Part shown: piece by piece, positions 43,727 to 52,726 of the stretch | How positions within the stretch are numbered: position 1 is the stretch's first letter | Layout of the letters: each line of letters starts with the position of its first letter | Source of the DNA: Acidobacteriota bacterium | GTDB lineage: Bacteria; Actinomycetota; Acidimicrobiia; Acidimicrobiales; Microtrichaceae | Length of the DNA: 64,000 nucleotides | Assembly (NCBI GenBank): GCA_003577145.1 | Contig: QEUP01000013.1 | Location: forward strand, 1-64,000 | Reading direction: 5' to 3' | The notes under the pieces: generated by a model | What the model was told of the DNA's origin: nothing | Databases searched by the model: none | What the model saw: only the letters and a program-made list of their open reading frames with translations | Translations under genes and position numbers: made by a program

Positions 43727-43768
43727 CCTGACGCCCTGTCAGGATCAACTACCGTGCGCCCTGTCAGG
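43727..43768. promoter_or_regulatory. Inverted repeat plus direct repeat upstream of a crotonase gene
   Basis: CCTGAC-GCCCT-GTCAGG (43727-43743) is a 17 bp inverted repeat with perfect 6 bp arms. CGCCCTGTCAGG occurs there (43732-43743) and again at 43757-43768, 25 bp on. The pair sits 54-95 bp upstream of the GTG of the crotonase gene and could bind a dimeric regulator at two sites. No regulator gene is adjacent. Confidence 0.45.
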
Positions 43769-43821
43769 TATCCGTCCGTCCACAGCCGGCTACGCCGCAG
43801 TCCCACGGGAAGGATCGACCA

Positions 43822-44631
43822 GTGAGCGAACCCGCCGTGTTGATCGACCGTCAGGACCACGTGGTGACCGTCACCTTGAATCGTCCTGAGCAGCGCAACG
43901 CCTTCAACGCCGAGATGCTCTGCTTGCTGTGCGACGCGTGGGACATGATCGATGCCGACGACGACGTTCGAGTGGCGGTCGTTCACGGGGCCGGCGGCAA
44001 CTTCTCGGCCGGCGCGGATCTCGATCGCCTGGTAGGTGCGCTGCTTGCGGGAGCCGAGCCCGAGAACGAGTTCGAGGCGCGCATCCAACAGGACATCTCC
44101 TTGATCTTCAAAGGCTTCCTCAAGGAGCACCGGACGAAGAAGCCGCTCGTGGCGGCAGTCGAGGGCTACTGCTATGCAGGCGGTACCGAGATCCTCCAGG
44201 CCTTCGACATCCGCGTTGCGTCAGCGGAGGCACAGATCGCCATCTCCGAGGTCAAGCGGGGCCTGTTCCCGATGTCGGCTTCGACCATCCGCCTACCGCG
44301 TCAGATCCCGTGGACGGTGGCGATGGAGATGCTGCTGGTCGGTGACCCGATCACCGGAGCCCGTGCCGCCGAGATCGGCCTCGTCGGCCATGCGGTGCAG
44401 GCCGGGCAGGTACTGGAATTCGCGCTCGGCTTGGCCGGCAAGATCGCCGAGAACGGACCGCTGGCTGTGCGCAACATCAAGCAGGCGGTGCTCTCGGCCG
44501 AGACCGTCCCCGAGACCGAGGCCTTCGCCAGGGAGATGGAACTGGGTATGGAGGTGATGTCCAGCAAGGATGCACGGGAGGGGCCGAAGGCGTTTCTCGA
44601 GAAGCGCAGGCCGCGGTTCACCGGCACTTGA
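43822..44631 (+). CDS. Enoyl-CoA hydratase (crotonase)
   Basis: A 269-residue crotonase with both catalytic Glu in place: AGGTEILQAFDIR (Glu144 equivalent) and AISEVKRGLFPMSASTIRLPR (Glu164 equivalent). LNRPEQRNAFNAEML, AGGNFSAGADLDRL and the C-terminal GPKAFLEKRRPRFTG complete the family pattern. It should hydrate trans-2-enoyl-CoA. The GTG start follows GGAAGGA. It is monocistronic and converges on the SnoaL-like gene 12 bp away. Confidence 0.9.
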   Translation: MSEPAVLIDRQDHVVTVTLNRPEQRNAFNAEMLCLLCDAWDMIDADDDVRVAVVHGAGGNFSAGADLDRLVGALLAGAEPENEFEARIQQDISLIFKGFLKEHRTKKPLVAAVEGYCYAGGTEILQAFDIRVASAEAQIAISEVKRGLFPMSASTIRLPRQIPWTVAMEMLLVGDPITGARAAEIGLVGHAVQAGQVLEFALGLAGKIAENGPLAVRNIKQAVLSAETVPETEAFAREMELGMEVMSSKDAREGPKAFLEKRRPRFTGT

Positions 44632-44643
44632 CAAGCGCCCGGA

Positions 44644-45129
44644 TCATTCGGCTGGCAGATCGCTCCTTCCGTCGGTTGCCCACCAACTCGCCGAAAGCCT
44701 GAGCCCCTCGACTCCTTCTCGCGCCCCGATCTGCTCATACGTTCGTCGGTACCCCGTGTGGCTGATTCTCCACTGGTCACCGTCCAACGCGTACTCGTCT
44801 GTGTAGAAGCCCGCGCCGCTCACGGTCACGTTGAAGTCGGTGTCGATCACCACGTCGTCGAACGCCCATACGCCGCGCGCTCGTTCGGCATGGACGTCGA
44901 TCTCGGGATGGTGGCAGCGGTGGCTGGTCAGCACTGTGACCCGCCCGAGGTTCCTGACGAGGAAGGCGACGATGTCGTCCCGGCCTTCAAAGGTGTAGGC
45001 CCCGCCGCCATAGGCCGCGGTGGCGTCCTCCGTGAAGCAACCCGCGATGTCATCCCAGCGCTTCTGGTCCAGACACCTCAGGTACCTGTACTTCAGCCGC
45101 TTGATGAGGTCGACCGCCTGGAGGTCCAC
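44644..45129 (-). CDS. SnoaL-like (NTF2-fold) protein
   Basis: A 161-residue protein of the SnoaL/NTF2 superfamily: AVDLIKRLKYRYLRCLDQKRWDDIAGCFTEDATAAYGGGAYTFEGRDDIVAFL, then HRCHHPEIDVHAERARGVWAFDDVVID, and the closing QWRISHTGYRRTYEQ. Such cone-shaped domains act as isomerases, aldolase-like cyclases or dehydratases on polyketide or steroid-like rings; the function here is unknown. The helix with WDDI and CFTEDA contains the usual Asp, a possible catalytic acid. GTG at 45129 follows GAGAGGTGGGG. It diverges from the fabD-like gene. Confidence 0.75.
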   Translation of the reverse strand: MDLQAVDLIKRLKYRYLRCLDQKRWDDIAGCFTEDATAAYGGGAYTFEGRDDIVAFLVRNLGRVTVLTSHRCHHPEIDVHAERARGVWAFDDVVIDTDFNVTVSGAGFYTDEYALDGDQWRISHTGYRRTYEQIGAREGVEGLRLSASWWATDGRSDLPAE

Positions 45130-45265
45130 GTCCCCACCTCTCCCTGCTCGTCGCGTGAGCCCATGGCTGCGTGCATCGTAATGCCGCCGGTGTGCAGGTA
45201 ACCCGTGTCCGCTCACGCCGGTCCAACGTGCGTTGTCGCTCCGTGCATACCGGAGAGGAGCCACC

Positions 45266-46189
45266 GTGATCGTCGCCTTCACCTTCCCCGGCCAGGGATC
45301 GCAGACCGTCGCCGGCGGTACGCCCTGGGTGGGCTCGCCGTCTTGGGAGGTCGTCGGTCGTGCGTCCGAGTTGAGCGGTGTCGATGTCGAGCACCTGTTG
45401 TTGAAGGCCGACGGGGAGGAGCTTCGGGACACCCTGAATGCGCAGCTGTCCACCTTCGTGCTCAGCCTGGTGATGTGCGATGCCGTACGCCGGGCGGGCG
45501 TGGAGGCTGAGCACTACGCCGGGCACAGCCTCGGTGAGTACACCGCGCTGACTGCAGCCGGCGGGCTGGGGTTCGCTGACGGCGTGTGCCTCGTGACGGT
45601 GCGTGGTGAGGCGATGCGAGCGGCCTCGGCCGCCCGCGCAGGCGTCATGGTTGCGGTCATCGGACTCGACGAGGAGGCGATATCCGATGCGTGCGCAGCC
45701 GCCGGAACTGAGGTCTGGGTCGCCAACGACAACGCCCCGGGTCAGATCGTGATAGCCGGCGCGGCCGAGGCGGTCGCAGACGCTGCAGCGGCAGCACGTG
45801 AGGCCGGGGCCCGCAAGGCGATGGCGCTTCCTGTCGCGGGGGCATTCCACACTCCCTACATGGAGCCGGCACGGCCCGCGCTGGAGTCGGCCCTGACAGT
45901 CGCCCGCTTCCGGGACCCCACCGGAGCTGTCTGGGCGAACGTGGACGCATCGCCGCATGCGCGAGCGGGAGACTGGCCGGCAGTGCTCTCAGCTCAGCTG
46001 ACCGCTCCAGTTCGCTGGCGGGAGACCATCGAGAACATGGCGGGCCAGGGCGTGGAGCTCCTGGTCGAGCTGGGGCCCGGCTCGGTGCTGACCGGGCTGG
46101 CGAAGCGGACCGTCGCAGAGGCCGGCCGCATATCGGTTGGTGAACCTGAGGATGTACCCCGCCTGGTGGAGCTGGTGGCGGGAGCCTGA
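45266..46189 (+). CDS. fabD: Malonyl-CoA:ACP transacylase (FabD-like)
   Basis: A 307-residue acyltransferase: FTFPGQGSQ (N-terminal GQGSQ), GHSLGEYTALTAAGGLGF with the catalytic Ser of GHSLGE, VRGEAM, NAPGQIVIAGAAE, and PVAGAFHTPYME with the His. All landmarks of FabD are present, so it transfers malonyl from CoA to acyl carrier protein for fatty acid synthesis. GTG at 45266 follows GAGAGGAG. No acp or fabF gene adjoins it, so it is isolated; a polyketide-related acyltransferase is less likely given its size and motifs. Confidence 0.9.
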   Translation: MIVAFTFPGQGSQTVAGGTPWVGSPSWEVVGRASELSGVDVEHLLLKADGEELRDTLNAQLSTFVLSLVMCDAVRRAGVEAEHYAGHSLGEYTALTAAGGLGFADGVCLVTVRGEAMRAASAARAGVMVAVIGLDEEAISDACAAAGTEVWVANDNAPGQIVIAGAAEAVADAAAAAREAGARKAMALPVAGAFHTPYMEPARPALESALTVARFRDPTGAVWANVDASPHARAGDWPAVLSAQLTAPVRWRETIENMAGQGVELLVELGPGSVLTGLAKRTVAEAGRISVGEPEDVPRLVELVAGA

Positions 46190-46230
46190 CAGGCACTCGA
46201 CCACCGGTCCCCACCGACGGGATCGTCCCC

Positions 46231-47346
46231 CTAGGCCCAGCTCGGATAGGCCGCTCGCCTACCGAGCGACTTGGCGACTGCCGGGTTGATCACCTCGCCG
46301 TTCTCGGTGTTCACGCCCAGAGCCAGCTCCGGCTCGATCGCGATCGCGCCCGCCGGGCCGTGGACCGCCAGCTCGACGAGATAAGGCAGCGTGGCATTCG
46401 TCAACGCGTGCGTCGAGGTGTGGGGAACCGCTCCGGGGATGTTGCCCACGCAGTAGTGCACGACGTCGTGCTGTACGAAGACCGGGTCGTGGTGGGAGGT
46501 CTCCCGCGAAGTCTCCACGCAGCCGCCCTGGTCGATCGAGACATCCACCACCACCGAGCCGGGCTTCATGGCCCGGACGAGATCCTCGGTGACCACTACT
46601 GGCGCCCGACCACCCGGTACGAGCACCGCTCCGATGACGAGGTCGGCGCCGCTGACGGCACGTTCGACGGTACCCCGATTGGAGCTGAGCGTCGTGATGC
46701 GGCCGCGATGGATCTGATCGACGATGCGAAGCCTCTCGGCGCTCTTGTCCAGCAGGTTCACCTCGGCCTCCATGCCGGCGGCTATCCAGGCTGCGTTCCA
46801 CCCCACGTTGCCGGCCCCGATCACGACCACCCGGCCGGGCTGAACGCCGGGAACACCGCCGAGCAGCACTCCCCTGCCTCCGTTGTGGCTCTCGAGGTAA
46901 TGAGCACCCACCTGCACGGCAAGGCGACCCGCCACCTCGCTCATCGGTGCGAGCAACGGCAGCTCACCGTCGGCTCGCTGGACGGTCTCGTAACCGATCG
47001 CCGTCACCCGTCTCTCGAGGAGCACCTCGGCGAGATGCGGGTAGGCGGCCAGGTGCAGATAGGTGAAGAGGACCAGCCCCTCCCGCAGGAACTCGTACTC
47101 GTCGGCCTGCGGTTCCTTGACCTTGCAGACGAGTGCGGAGCGCTCCCACAGCTCGGCTGCAGGTACCAGGTCCGCACCCGCAGCGCGGTAGGCGTCGTCG
47201 GGGATGCTGGAGTCGATGCCGGCCCCCGTCTCGACGACAACGGAGACGCCGCGCGAGACGAGCTCTCTTGTCCCGTCCGGGGTGACGGCGACCCGATGCT
47301 CGTCGACTTTGACCTCGCGGGGAACACCGACGACCAGAGCCGCCAT
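46231..47346 (-). CDS. ald: Alanine dehydrogenase
   Basis: A 371-residue NAD-dependent dehydrogenase: VGVPREVKVDEHRVAVTPDG, LVCKVKEPQADEYEFLREG (catalytic Lys), VLFTYLHLAAYPHLAE (catalytic His), VVVIGAGNVGWNAAWIAAGMEAEVNLLDK (Rossmann GxGxxG) and VVVDVSIDQGGCVETSRETSH. It reversibly deaminates L-alanine to pyruvate and ammonium, a link between carbon and nitrogen flow and, in mycobacteria, redox balance under low oxygen. AGGAGGTCTCG precedes the ATG. It diverges from an SH3-domain gene. Confidence 0.95.
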   Translation of the reverse strand: MAALVVGVPREVKVDEHRVAVTPDGTRELVSRGVSVVVETGAGIDSSIPDDAYRAAGADLVPAAELWERSALVCKVKEPQADEYEFLREGLVLFTYLHLAAYPHLAEVLLERRVTAIGYETVQRADGELPLLAPMSEVAGRLAVQVGAHYLESHNGGRGVLLGGVPGVQPGRVVVIGAGNVGWNAAWIAAGMEAEVNLLDKSAERLRIVDQIHRGRITTLSSNRGTVERAVSGADLVIGAVLVPGGRAPVVVTEDLVRAMKPGSVVVDVSIDQGGCVETSRETSHHDPVFVQHDVVHYCVGNIPGAVPHTSTHALTNATLPYLVELAVHGPAGAIAIEPELALGVNTENGEVINPAVAKSLGRRAAYPSWA

Positions 47347-47567
47347 CGAGACCTCCTGTACTCGGTCGTTCCGGTCGGCAATCTACCCCGGTGGTCGACC
47401 TGTCGTTGCCAGGCGGACGCGGGATCGCCCTCGCGCCCCGACCCGGGCGAGCTGGTCCTTTCGCGCCATCACGGGGTCTCGGCGTTCGGCGGAACCGAGC
47501 TCGGCCCTGCTGAAACCCTTCGGGCGAGAGGTGCGCGATGTGTTGCACGGCGGTCTCGTAGGCTTCC

Positions 47568-48656
47568 GTGGTGGTGAACGAGGACCTGCCGAGCCAGGGC
47601 GCCGATTCGGGCGAAGGAGAAACGCCGTTGCTCGACGCGCCGGCGCCTGTCCGCCGGCGCCGGCGCTTCGCCGGGTATGCCGGTCTGGTGGTGCTGGGGG
47701 TGGCCATTTTCGTCGCGATCGCCTTCGGGGCCATCACCTTGCTCGGTGAGGGCCAGCCCGACGACCGCGACGGCACCGACACGACTACATCAGCGCCCGG
47801 CACATCCTCCACAGTCGAGGCGGCACCCGAGACCACCGAGGCGGTCTCCCAGGATCCCGGCCAGCCCGGCCAATGGGTCGTCACCGGCGTCGCCGCATCG
47901 GAAGGCCTCAACGTTCGTGCCGGCCCGGGCACCGAGGCGGAGGTGGTGGCCCAGCTCGAGCCGTTCTCGCGTGATGTCATGGGTACCGGGAAGACCCAGG
48001 ATGTCGCCGGCGTGCTGTGGCAGGAGATCGAGGTCGAGGGTGGCACAGGGTGGGTCAGCTCGGAGTTCCTGGCACCCTTCACACCATGTGAGTCGCCTGC
48101 TGCCCCGGCGAGCGCCACCGAGGCCTCCCGCGCCGGCTTCGACTTCGACGGGGACGGCAAGGACGACACCCTCCTCGTCTACACGTCGGGCGACGGGTGG
48201 CACCTCCGGGCGGATCTGGCGGATGGCGGATCTGTTCACGCTCTGCTGGGCTCGGCAAGTGAGGTACCGAAGTTCACCACTGCTGCGGGATTCGACGTGA
48301 CTGGCGACTACGTCGACGAGGCCGTACTCGTCGTCCACGACGGCTCGGGTGACGTCTACCGGTTCGTGCAGATGCGACACTGCGAGCTTGTTCCGCTGGA
48401 GACCAACGAAGGCGAGGAGTTCACCCTTCGCGAGGCCAGTGGCGACGTGGATTCGTACTCGGTGACCTGCGGCGGGGAGGGCGGCCAGTTCAGCATCCAG
48501 CAGATCTACAACGAGAGGCTTCCCACTGGAGGCTGGCAGGCGACGGTCACGCACTGGGCGGTGGTGGGCAACGCATTCGAGATCCAGAAGGTCGACGTCG
48601 CCGATGCCTTGCCCAACCCGGTGGAGGTTCCCGAGGGCTGCAAGGCGACCGCCTGA
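47568..48656 (+). CDS. Membrane-anchored SH3 domain protein with FG-GAP-like domain
   Basis: A 362-residue envelope protein. A basic cytoplasmic N-terminus (RRRRRFAGYAG) precedes one membrane helix (LVVLGVAIFVAIAFGAITLL, about 40-60), a Thr/Pro/Glu-rich spacer, an SH3-type domain (about 105-175: VVTGVAASEGLNVRAGPGTE, then GTGWVSSEFLAPF), and a calcium-binding FG-GAP/VCBS-like repeat (GFDFDGDGKDDTLLV) leading into a final domain. It should sit outside the membrane, perhaps at the cell wall, as SH3b modules often bind peptidoglycan. Several neighbouring GTG codons could start it. The downstream DUF3048 gene, 36 nt on, has the same orientation. Confidence 0.82.
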   Translation: MVVNEDLPSQGADSGEGETPLLDAPAPVRRRRRFAGYAGLVVLGVAIFVAIAFGAITLLGEGQPDDRDGTDTTTSAPGTSSTVEAAPETTEAVSQDPGQPGQWVVTGVAASEGLNVRAGPGTEAEVVAQLEPFSRDVMGTGKTQDVAGVLWQEIEVEGGTGWVSSEFLAPFTPCESPAAPASATEASRAGFDFDGDGKDDTLLVYTSGDGWHLRADLADGGSVHALLGSASEVPKFTTAAGFDVTGDYVDEAVLVVHDGSGDVYRFVQMRHCELVPLETNEGEEFTLREASGDVDSYSVTCGGEGGQFSIQQIYNERLPTGGWQATVTHWAVVGNAFEIQKVDVADALPNPVEVPEGCKATA

Positions 48657-48691
48657 GAGCGACCGTCGCCCGGCCACCCTAGAATGACCGC

Positions 48692-50266
48692 GTGGCGTGG
48701 AGGCATCACCACTCATTGCGCTTGACGAGAGCGACCGTCGGGATTCTCGCCTGCGCCTGCCTGCTGGCGCTGTCGCTGGCGACACCTACGGTGGCTGATG
48801 GTCACCGCGCAGGCAAGGGGCAAGCCAACCCCCGGGCCGAGCTCGATGGTGCCGAGCTCGATGGTGCCGAGCTCAAGGAACGCCGCGACGATCTGCGGGT
48901 CCGCATCGAAATCCTCGAACAGCAGATCCACGGGCTCCTGTCCGAGCTCGAAGCGGATGCGAGCTCGGCACTCGCTGCCACCGACGACATGAGCCTGGCG
49001 TTGGCGGAGTTCAGCGCGGTCGCCCGCGAGGTCGATGACGCCGAAGCCCTCCGGTTGAACCTCGCGCTGCACATCTACATGTACGGTGACCCGCGTGTGG
49101 ATACCGTCCTGGACGAGATCCTGGAACTCCACATCCGGGACGACGTGGCCCGCGAGCGGGCACTGTTCTCAGCGGTCGAGGAGAACGTCGCAGTCGAGCT
49201 CTCCGAGCTCGGCCAGACCGAGGTCGTGCACCGCGACGCGATCACCGACGCGCGCCGCTCGCAGGAGCAAGCCGAGCAGAGCCGCGACGAAGGCGAGGCT
49301 GAGCTCCGGGAGGCACTGCAGACCAAACGAGAGCTCGAAGCGGACCTGGCCGAGGTCGAGGGGCTTCTCGAACAGCTCGAGGGACTGGGGATCCGCTACC
49401 CGCTGACCGGCGTTCCCGCGAGTGAGGTTCCGGCACGGCCGGCAATAGCTGCCAAGATCGACAACTACGAGCGTGCAAGGCCCCAGTCAGGGCTGAACCA
49501 GGCGGACATCGTCTACGAGGAGATCGTTGAGGGCGGCATCACCCGTTTCGTGGCCCTCTACCACTCCCGTGAAGCGCCAACGGTAGGCCCCGTCAGGTCC
49601 GGGCGAACCTCCGACTTCGATCTGGTCCTGAACCTGAACTGGCCCCTGTTCGCCTCTTCGGGAGGCAACCGAAACGTCCTCTCCCAGCTCGCCGATCAGC
49701 CCATCCTCGACGTGACCGAGAACACGCGACCACAGCTCTACTGGCGAGACGACCAGCGCACGGCGCCGCACAACCTCTACACGACCACCGCAGCGCTCTG
49801 GTCACTTGATCTAGAGCCGTGGAACACGCCCCCCCAACTCTTCGCCTATCGAGACGACGAACCCCTCCCGGCCGGCGCCGAGCCGGTGAAGGCGGTCGAG
49901 CTGACGCTGGGATCGACGGCGGTCACCTACACCTGGTCGGACCTGCTACAGGGATGGTTGCGCGCAACCGACGGTGTGATCCACACCGATGCGGAGGGCC
50001 ACCCGGTGGCCCCGGCCAACGTGATCGTCCAGTTCGCCGATTACGTCCCCAGTCCCGCCGACCCCCGCTCGCCTGAACTGCAGTCGATCGGCGCAGGTGA
50101 GGCCTGGGTGCTCACAGACGGCCACATCGTCCCGTCGCGCTGGACGAGGGTGGCCGGGACCGCCAGGACGACTTACCACGATGCAGCCGGTAACGAGGTC
50201 CGGCTCACCCCGGGAACCACCTGGGTCAGCTTCCCGGAGCCGGGGGGAGCCGTGTTTCGCAGATAG
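48692..50266 (+). CDS. DUF3048 (YerB-like) exported protein with coiled coil
   Basis: A 524-residue protein. The signal (TRATVGILACACLLALSLATPTVA) is followed by a coiled coil of about 170 residues with heptads (ELKERRDDLRVRIEILEQQI ... ELREALQTKRELEADLAEVE), as in PcsB-type cell-wall proteins. Then comes DUF3048: RPAIAAKIDNYERARPQSGLNQADIVYEEIVEGGITRF, TVGPVRSGRTSDFDLVLNL, LFASSGGNRNVL, and the C-terminal TWVSFPEPGG. DUF3048 members are thought to act at the cell envelope. A 15 bp tandem duplication (48839-48868) gives AELDGAELDGAEL. It starts at GTG and may be translated with the preceding SH3 gene. Confidence 0.87.
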   Translation: MAWRHHHSLRLTRATVGILACACLLALSLATPTVADGHRAGKGQANPRAELDGAELDGAELKERRDDLRVRIEILEQQIHGLLSELEADASSALAATDDMSLALAEFSAVAREVDDAEALRLNLALHIYMYGDPRVDTVLDEILELHIRDDVARERALFSAVEENVAVELSELGQTEVVHRDAITDARRSQEQAEQSRDEGEAELREALQTKRELEADLAEVEGLLEQLEGLGIRYPLTGVPASEVPARPAIAAKIDNYERARPQSGLNQADIVYEEIVEGGITRFVALYHSREAPTVGPVRSGRTSDFDLVLNLNWPLFASSGGNRNVLSQLADQPILDVTENTRPQLYWRDDQRTAPHNLYTTTAALWSLDLEPWNTPPQLFAYRDDEPLPAGAEPVKAVELTLGSTAVTYTWSDLLQGWLRATDGVIHTDAEGHPVAPANVIVQFADYVPSPADPRSPELQSIGAGEAWVLTDGHIVPSRWTRVAGTARTTYHDAAGNEVRLTPGTTWVSFPEPGGAVFRR

Positions 50267-50272
50267 GAACGG

Positions 50273-51388
50273 TCAGCTCCCGGCCTGGTCATCGGATCCC
50301 TTGAGGAGGGTGAACTCCAGGCAGGAATCCCGCTCACCCCGCACGAAGGCGGTGGCGTCCGACGCCGCAGTGGCCACCTCCTCGGTGACGTTCGACTCGT
50401 ATTCGACGACCTCGTAGCCCGCCGCGACGTACGCCGCACGGTAGGCCTCCATCCCCTCTTGATGTTGCTCCCACTGTGAGCGCTTCTCGCTCCCCGACAA
50501 CTCGGCTGCGCCGGCCATGCCATCGATCACGGCGGTGAACGAGGTGTCCGCCTCCATCGAGGAGCCGTTGCCGAAGACGATCGAGTCGAGCAAGGTCACC
50601 TCTTCGCCAACAGCAAGGACGACCTCGCAGTACCGATCCTGATTGACCTCAGGGACGCCGGTCAGCCCATCCATCCCGAGCTCGCCGGCTCGAGGCGGAG
50701 ATCCGCTGTCGATCAGCATCACCAGAGCGATGATCGCCAGGATCGCCAGGGCCAACCCGGCGCCGATCAGCGGCAGCGGGATCTGACGTGCCTGCCGGCT
50801 CAGATCCTCCTCCCAGTCGGGACCCCGCACCAGGCCCAGCCGGACCTCGGAGGGGTATTCGGACACCTCACCGGCGGCGGTCGTGTCCGTTCGGCTGCCA
50901 TCAGGATGGATCAGGGTCGTTGATCCATCAGCGCTCTCTATGGCAGTTGTCCCGTCCAGGGCGAGCGTCCAAACCGCATCGCGGTACTTCCGCTCGATCG
51001 CCCCACCCGTGGTATGTCGGCTGGTGCTGCCGTCAGGGAAGATGATGGTGCGGTTTCCGTCGAGGTGGGTGAGGATCTCAGCTCCCGAGACGCTAACGGT
51101 TCGCACCGAGCCGCCCGGAGAAGCAGTCCTGACACCCACCGGATCCGCCGGGTTCCCATCGGCGTCGAACTCGTGGCGCGTACCGGCCGAGTCGACCTCG
51201 GTTCGCGTGCCGTCGGAGTGCAGCGTCGTCCCGCTGCCGTCGTCCCTCTCGAGGGTGGTCGTCCCGTCGATGGCGATGGTCCAGACCACACCGGGGTGGC
51301 GGCGGATCACGCGCCCGTCGGCGAACACCTCCATGGTGGAGCCATCCGGGTAGCTGGTTGTCTCCGGAGCGCTGTCCTCGGCGGGCAT
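50273..51388 (-). CDS. Membrane protein with duplicated PDG-rich beta-repeats
   Basis: A 371-residue protein without signal peptide. Residues 13-74 and 117-178 are two copies of one unit: YPDGST ... GVVWTIAIDGTTTLE ... HSDGTRTEVDSAGTRHEF, and FPDGST ... DAVWTLALDGTTAIE ... HPDGSRTDTTAAGEVSEY. Each unit contains several xDGs/t turns spaced 10-20 residues apart, like the Tcp10-C type or YD-type beta-hairpin repeats, so it may fold as a solenoid. A single helix (PLPLIGAGLALAILAIIALVMLI, 204-226) follows, with positive charges on its N-side, putting the repeats in the cytoplasm and the last 140 residues, with two Cys, outside. Topology is inference. It is 6 nt from the convergent DUF3048 gene. 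Function unknown. Confidence 0.8.
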   Translation of the reverse strand: MPAEDSAPETTSYPDGSTMEVFADGRVIRRHPGVVWTIAIDGTTTLERDDGSGTTLHSDGTRTEVDSAGTRHEFDADGNPADPVGVRTASPGGSVRTVSVSGAEILTHLDGNRTIIFPDGSTSRHTTGGAIERKYRDAVWTLALDGTTAIESADGSTTLIHPDGSRTDTTAAGEVSEYPSEVRLGLVRGPDWEEDLSRQARQIPLPLIGAGLALAILAIIALVMLIDSGSPPRAGELGMDGLTGVPEVNQDRYCEVVLAVGEEVTLLDSIVFGNGSSMEADTSFTAVIDGMAGAAELSGSEKRSQWEQHQEGMEAYRAAYVAAGYEVVEYESNVTEEVATAASDATAFVRGERDSCLEFTLLKGSDDQAGS

Positions 51389-51408
51389 CTTCTCACGAGG
51401 ATAGAGCG

Positions 51409-52059
51409 TCAGTGTTGGTCTTCTGCGGGCTTCGGCAATGCCGCGAGCCAGTCCCGAACCGCCGCGACCCCCTCGACGGTCAGCTGGTGTCCTGCATCCG
51501 TTTCTACGTAGGTGACCCTCGATCCGTGATCCCGCAAGGTCTCGGCGAGATCTCGCCCGAAGTCGACCGGTACGATGTCATCGTTTCGTCCGTGGACCAC
51601 CAACACGTGGAGCAGGCCGGAGCGGCCCCAGTCCAACTCGAGCCCGTCCACCTCCGGGAAGAATCCGTTGAGGCTCACTACGCCGGCGGGAACGGGGCAC
51701 GACGGCTCGAGGGCCACGGCCATGGCTACCGAGGCACCCTGCGAGAAGCCGACGATCACCGTTTCCTCGGCCTCGAGGTGACGTTCCTGACAGATGCCTT
51801 TGACCGCGGTCGCAACCAGCTCTCCAGCGGATTCGAAGCTCGTCGGGATCGGCCCCGACGGGCCGTTCTCGTACCAGGACGCCCGCCCTGTGCCATGGGG
51901 CAGCGGTGCCCGCAATCCGACCACCAGATACCGCTGCGCTGGGTCCACGAGCGGCCCGAGTGCAACCGCCTCGCACTCGCTGGAGTCGTGCCCGTGTAGC
52001 AGCACCAGGAGTCGCTTTGGGTGTCCACGGTCCTCGATGACGTACCTCATGAGCTCCAC
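51409..52059 (-). CDS. Phospholipase/carboxylesterase family hydrolase
   Basis: A 216-residue alpha/beta hydrolase of the carboxylesterase/thioesterase 2 type: LLVLLHGHDSSECEAVALGPLV (oxyanion region), VIVGFSQGASVAMAVAL with the nucleophile Ser in GFSQGA, VVHGRNDDIVPVDFGRDLAE with the acid Asp, and TDAGHQLTVEGV with the His. It should split small esters, lysophospholipids or acyl-thioesters in the cytoplasm. GTG at 52059 is preferred since GGGAGG is 6 nt upstream; an ATG three codons later is possible. It lies 20 bp upstream of the repeat protein on the same strand. Confidence 0.87.
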   Translation of the reverse strand: MELMRYVIEDRGHPKRLLVLLHGHDSSECEAVALGPLVDPAQRYLVVGLRAPLPHGTGRASWYENGPSGPIPTSFESAGELVATAVKGICQERHLEAEETVIVGFSQGASVAMAVALEPSCPVPAGVVSLNGFFPEVDGLELDWGRSGLLHVLVVHGRNDDIVPVDFGRDLAETLRDHGSRVTYVETDAGHQLTVEGVAAVRDWLAALPKPAEDQH

Positions 52060-52174
52060 GGCGTCCTCCCTGGCCCTGATCAGGCTTGCAGCTGAGGACG
52101 CCTCCGTACCAGCAGGTTCGGCCCGACCGTGTGATCATCCGACACCGGTAGCCCCGCCGGCGGGAGAATGTGCG

Positions 52175-52726
52175 GTGGTGAGTGCCGACACACCTGATTC
52201 AGTGACGACCGCGAGGAGCAGCGAGATCGGTGACGTGGTCCCTCTCGTCGAGGAGCACGCGGAAGCCATCTACCGCGTTGCCGTGTCGATAGTGAGGGAT
52301 CCGCACCTGGCCGAGGACGTCGTGCAGGAGACCGTGATCAAGGCATGGGAGGCACTCCCCCGGTTCCGGGGCGAGAGCTCGCTGAGGGCGTGGGTCCTCC
52401 GTATCGCACACAACACCAGCATCTCGGCCCTGAGGCGACGCCGCGACGAGTACATGGCACCCGACATGATGCCGGAGCAGATCGCCGCCGAGGGCGTCGA
52501 AGCCAGGGTCGAGGGCAGGGAGGAGCTGGCTCGCCTGCGAGGGGCGCTGGACGCGCTCGACGACCTCTCCCGCAGCATGGTCGTGCTCCGCGAGCTGGAA
52601 GGGCTGAGCTATCAGGAGATCTCCGAGATGCTCGCCGTTCCCCTCCCGACGGTCAAGACCCGGCTGCTTCGGGCTCGCCGAGCTCTCCAAGAGGCGCTCC
52701 GGCAAGAGAGAGGAGGAGAGAGATGA
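52175..52726 (+). CDS. ECF sigma factor
   Basis: A 183-residue sigma-70 family extracytoplasmic factor. Region 2 reads VVPLVEEHAEAIYRVAVSIVRDPHLAEDVVQETVIKAWEALPRFRGESSLRAWVLRIAHNTSISALRRRR, and region 4 reads RGALDALDDLSRSMVVLRELEGLSYQEISEMLAVPLPTVKTRLLRARRALQEAL. Each has the usual helix-turn-helix or -10 binding surfaces. GTG at 52175 follows GGGAGA; the longer frame upstream is a shadow of the divergent esterase. Its stop overlaps the next ATG (ATGA), so it is coupled to a small partner protein. Confidence 0.92.
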   Translation: MVSADTPDSVTTARSSEIGDVVPLVEEHAEAIYRVAVSIVRDPHLAEDVVQETVIKAWEALPRFRGESSLRAWVLRIAHNTSISALRRRRDEYMAPDMMPEQIAAEGVEARVEGREELARLRGALDALDDLSRSMVVLRELEGLSYQEISEMLAVPLPTVKTRLLRARRALQEALRQERGGER

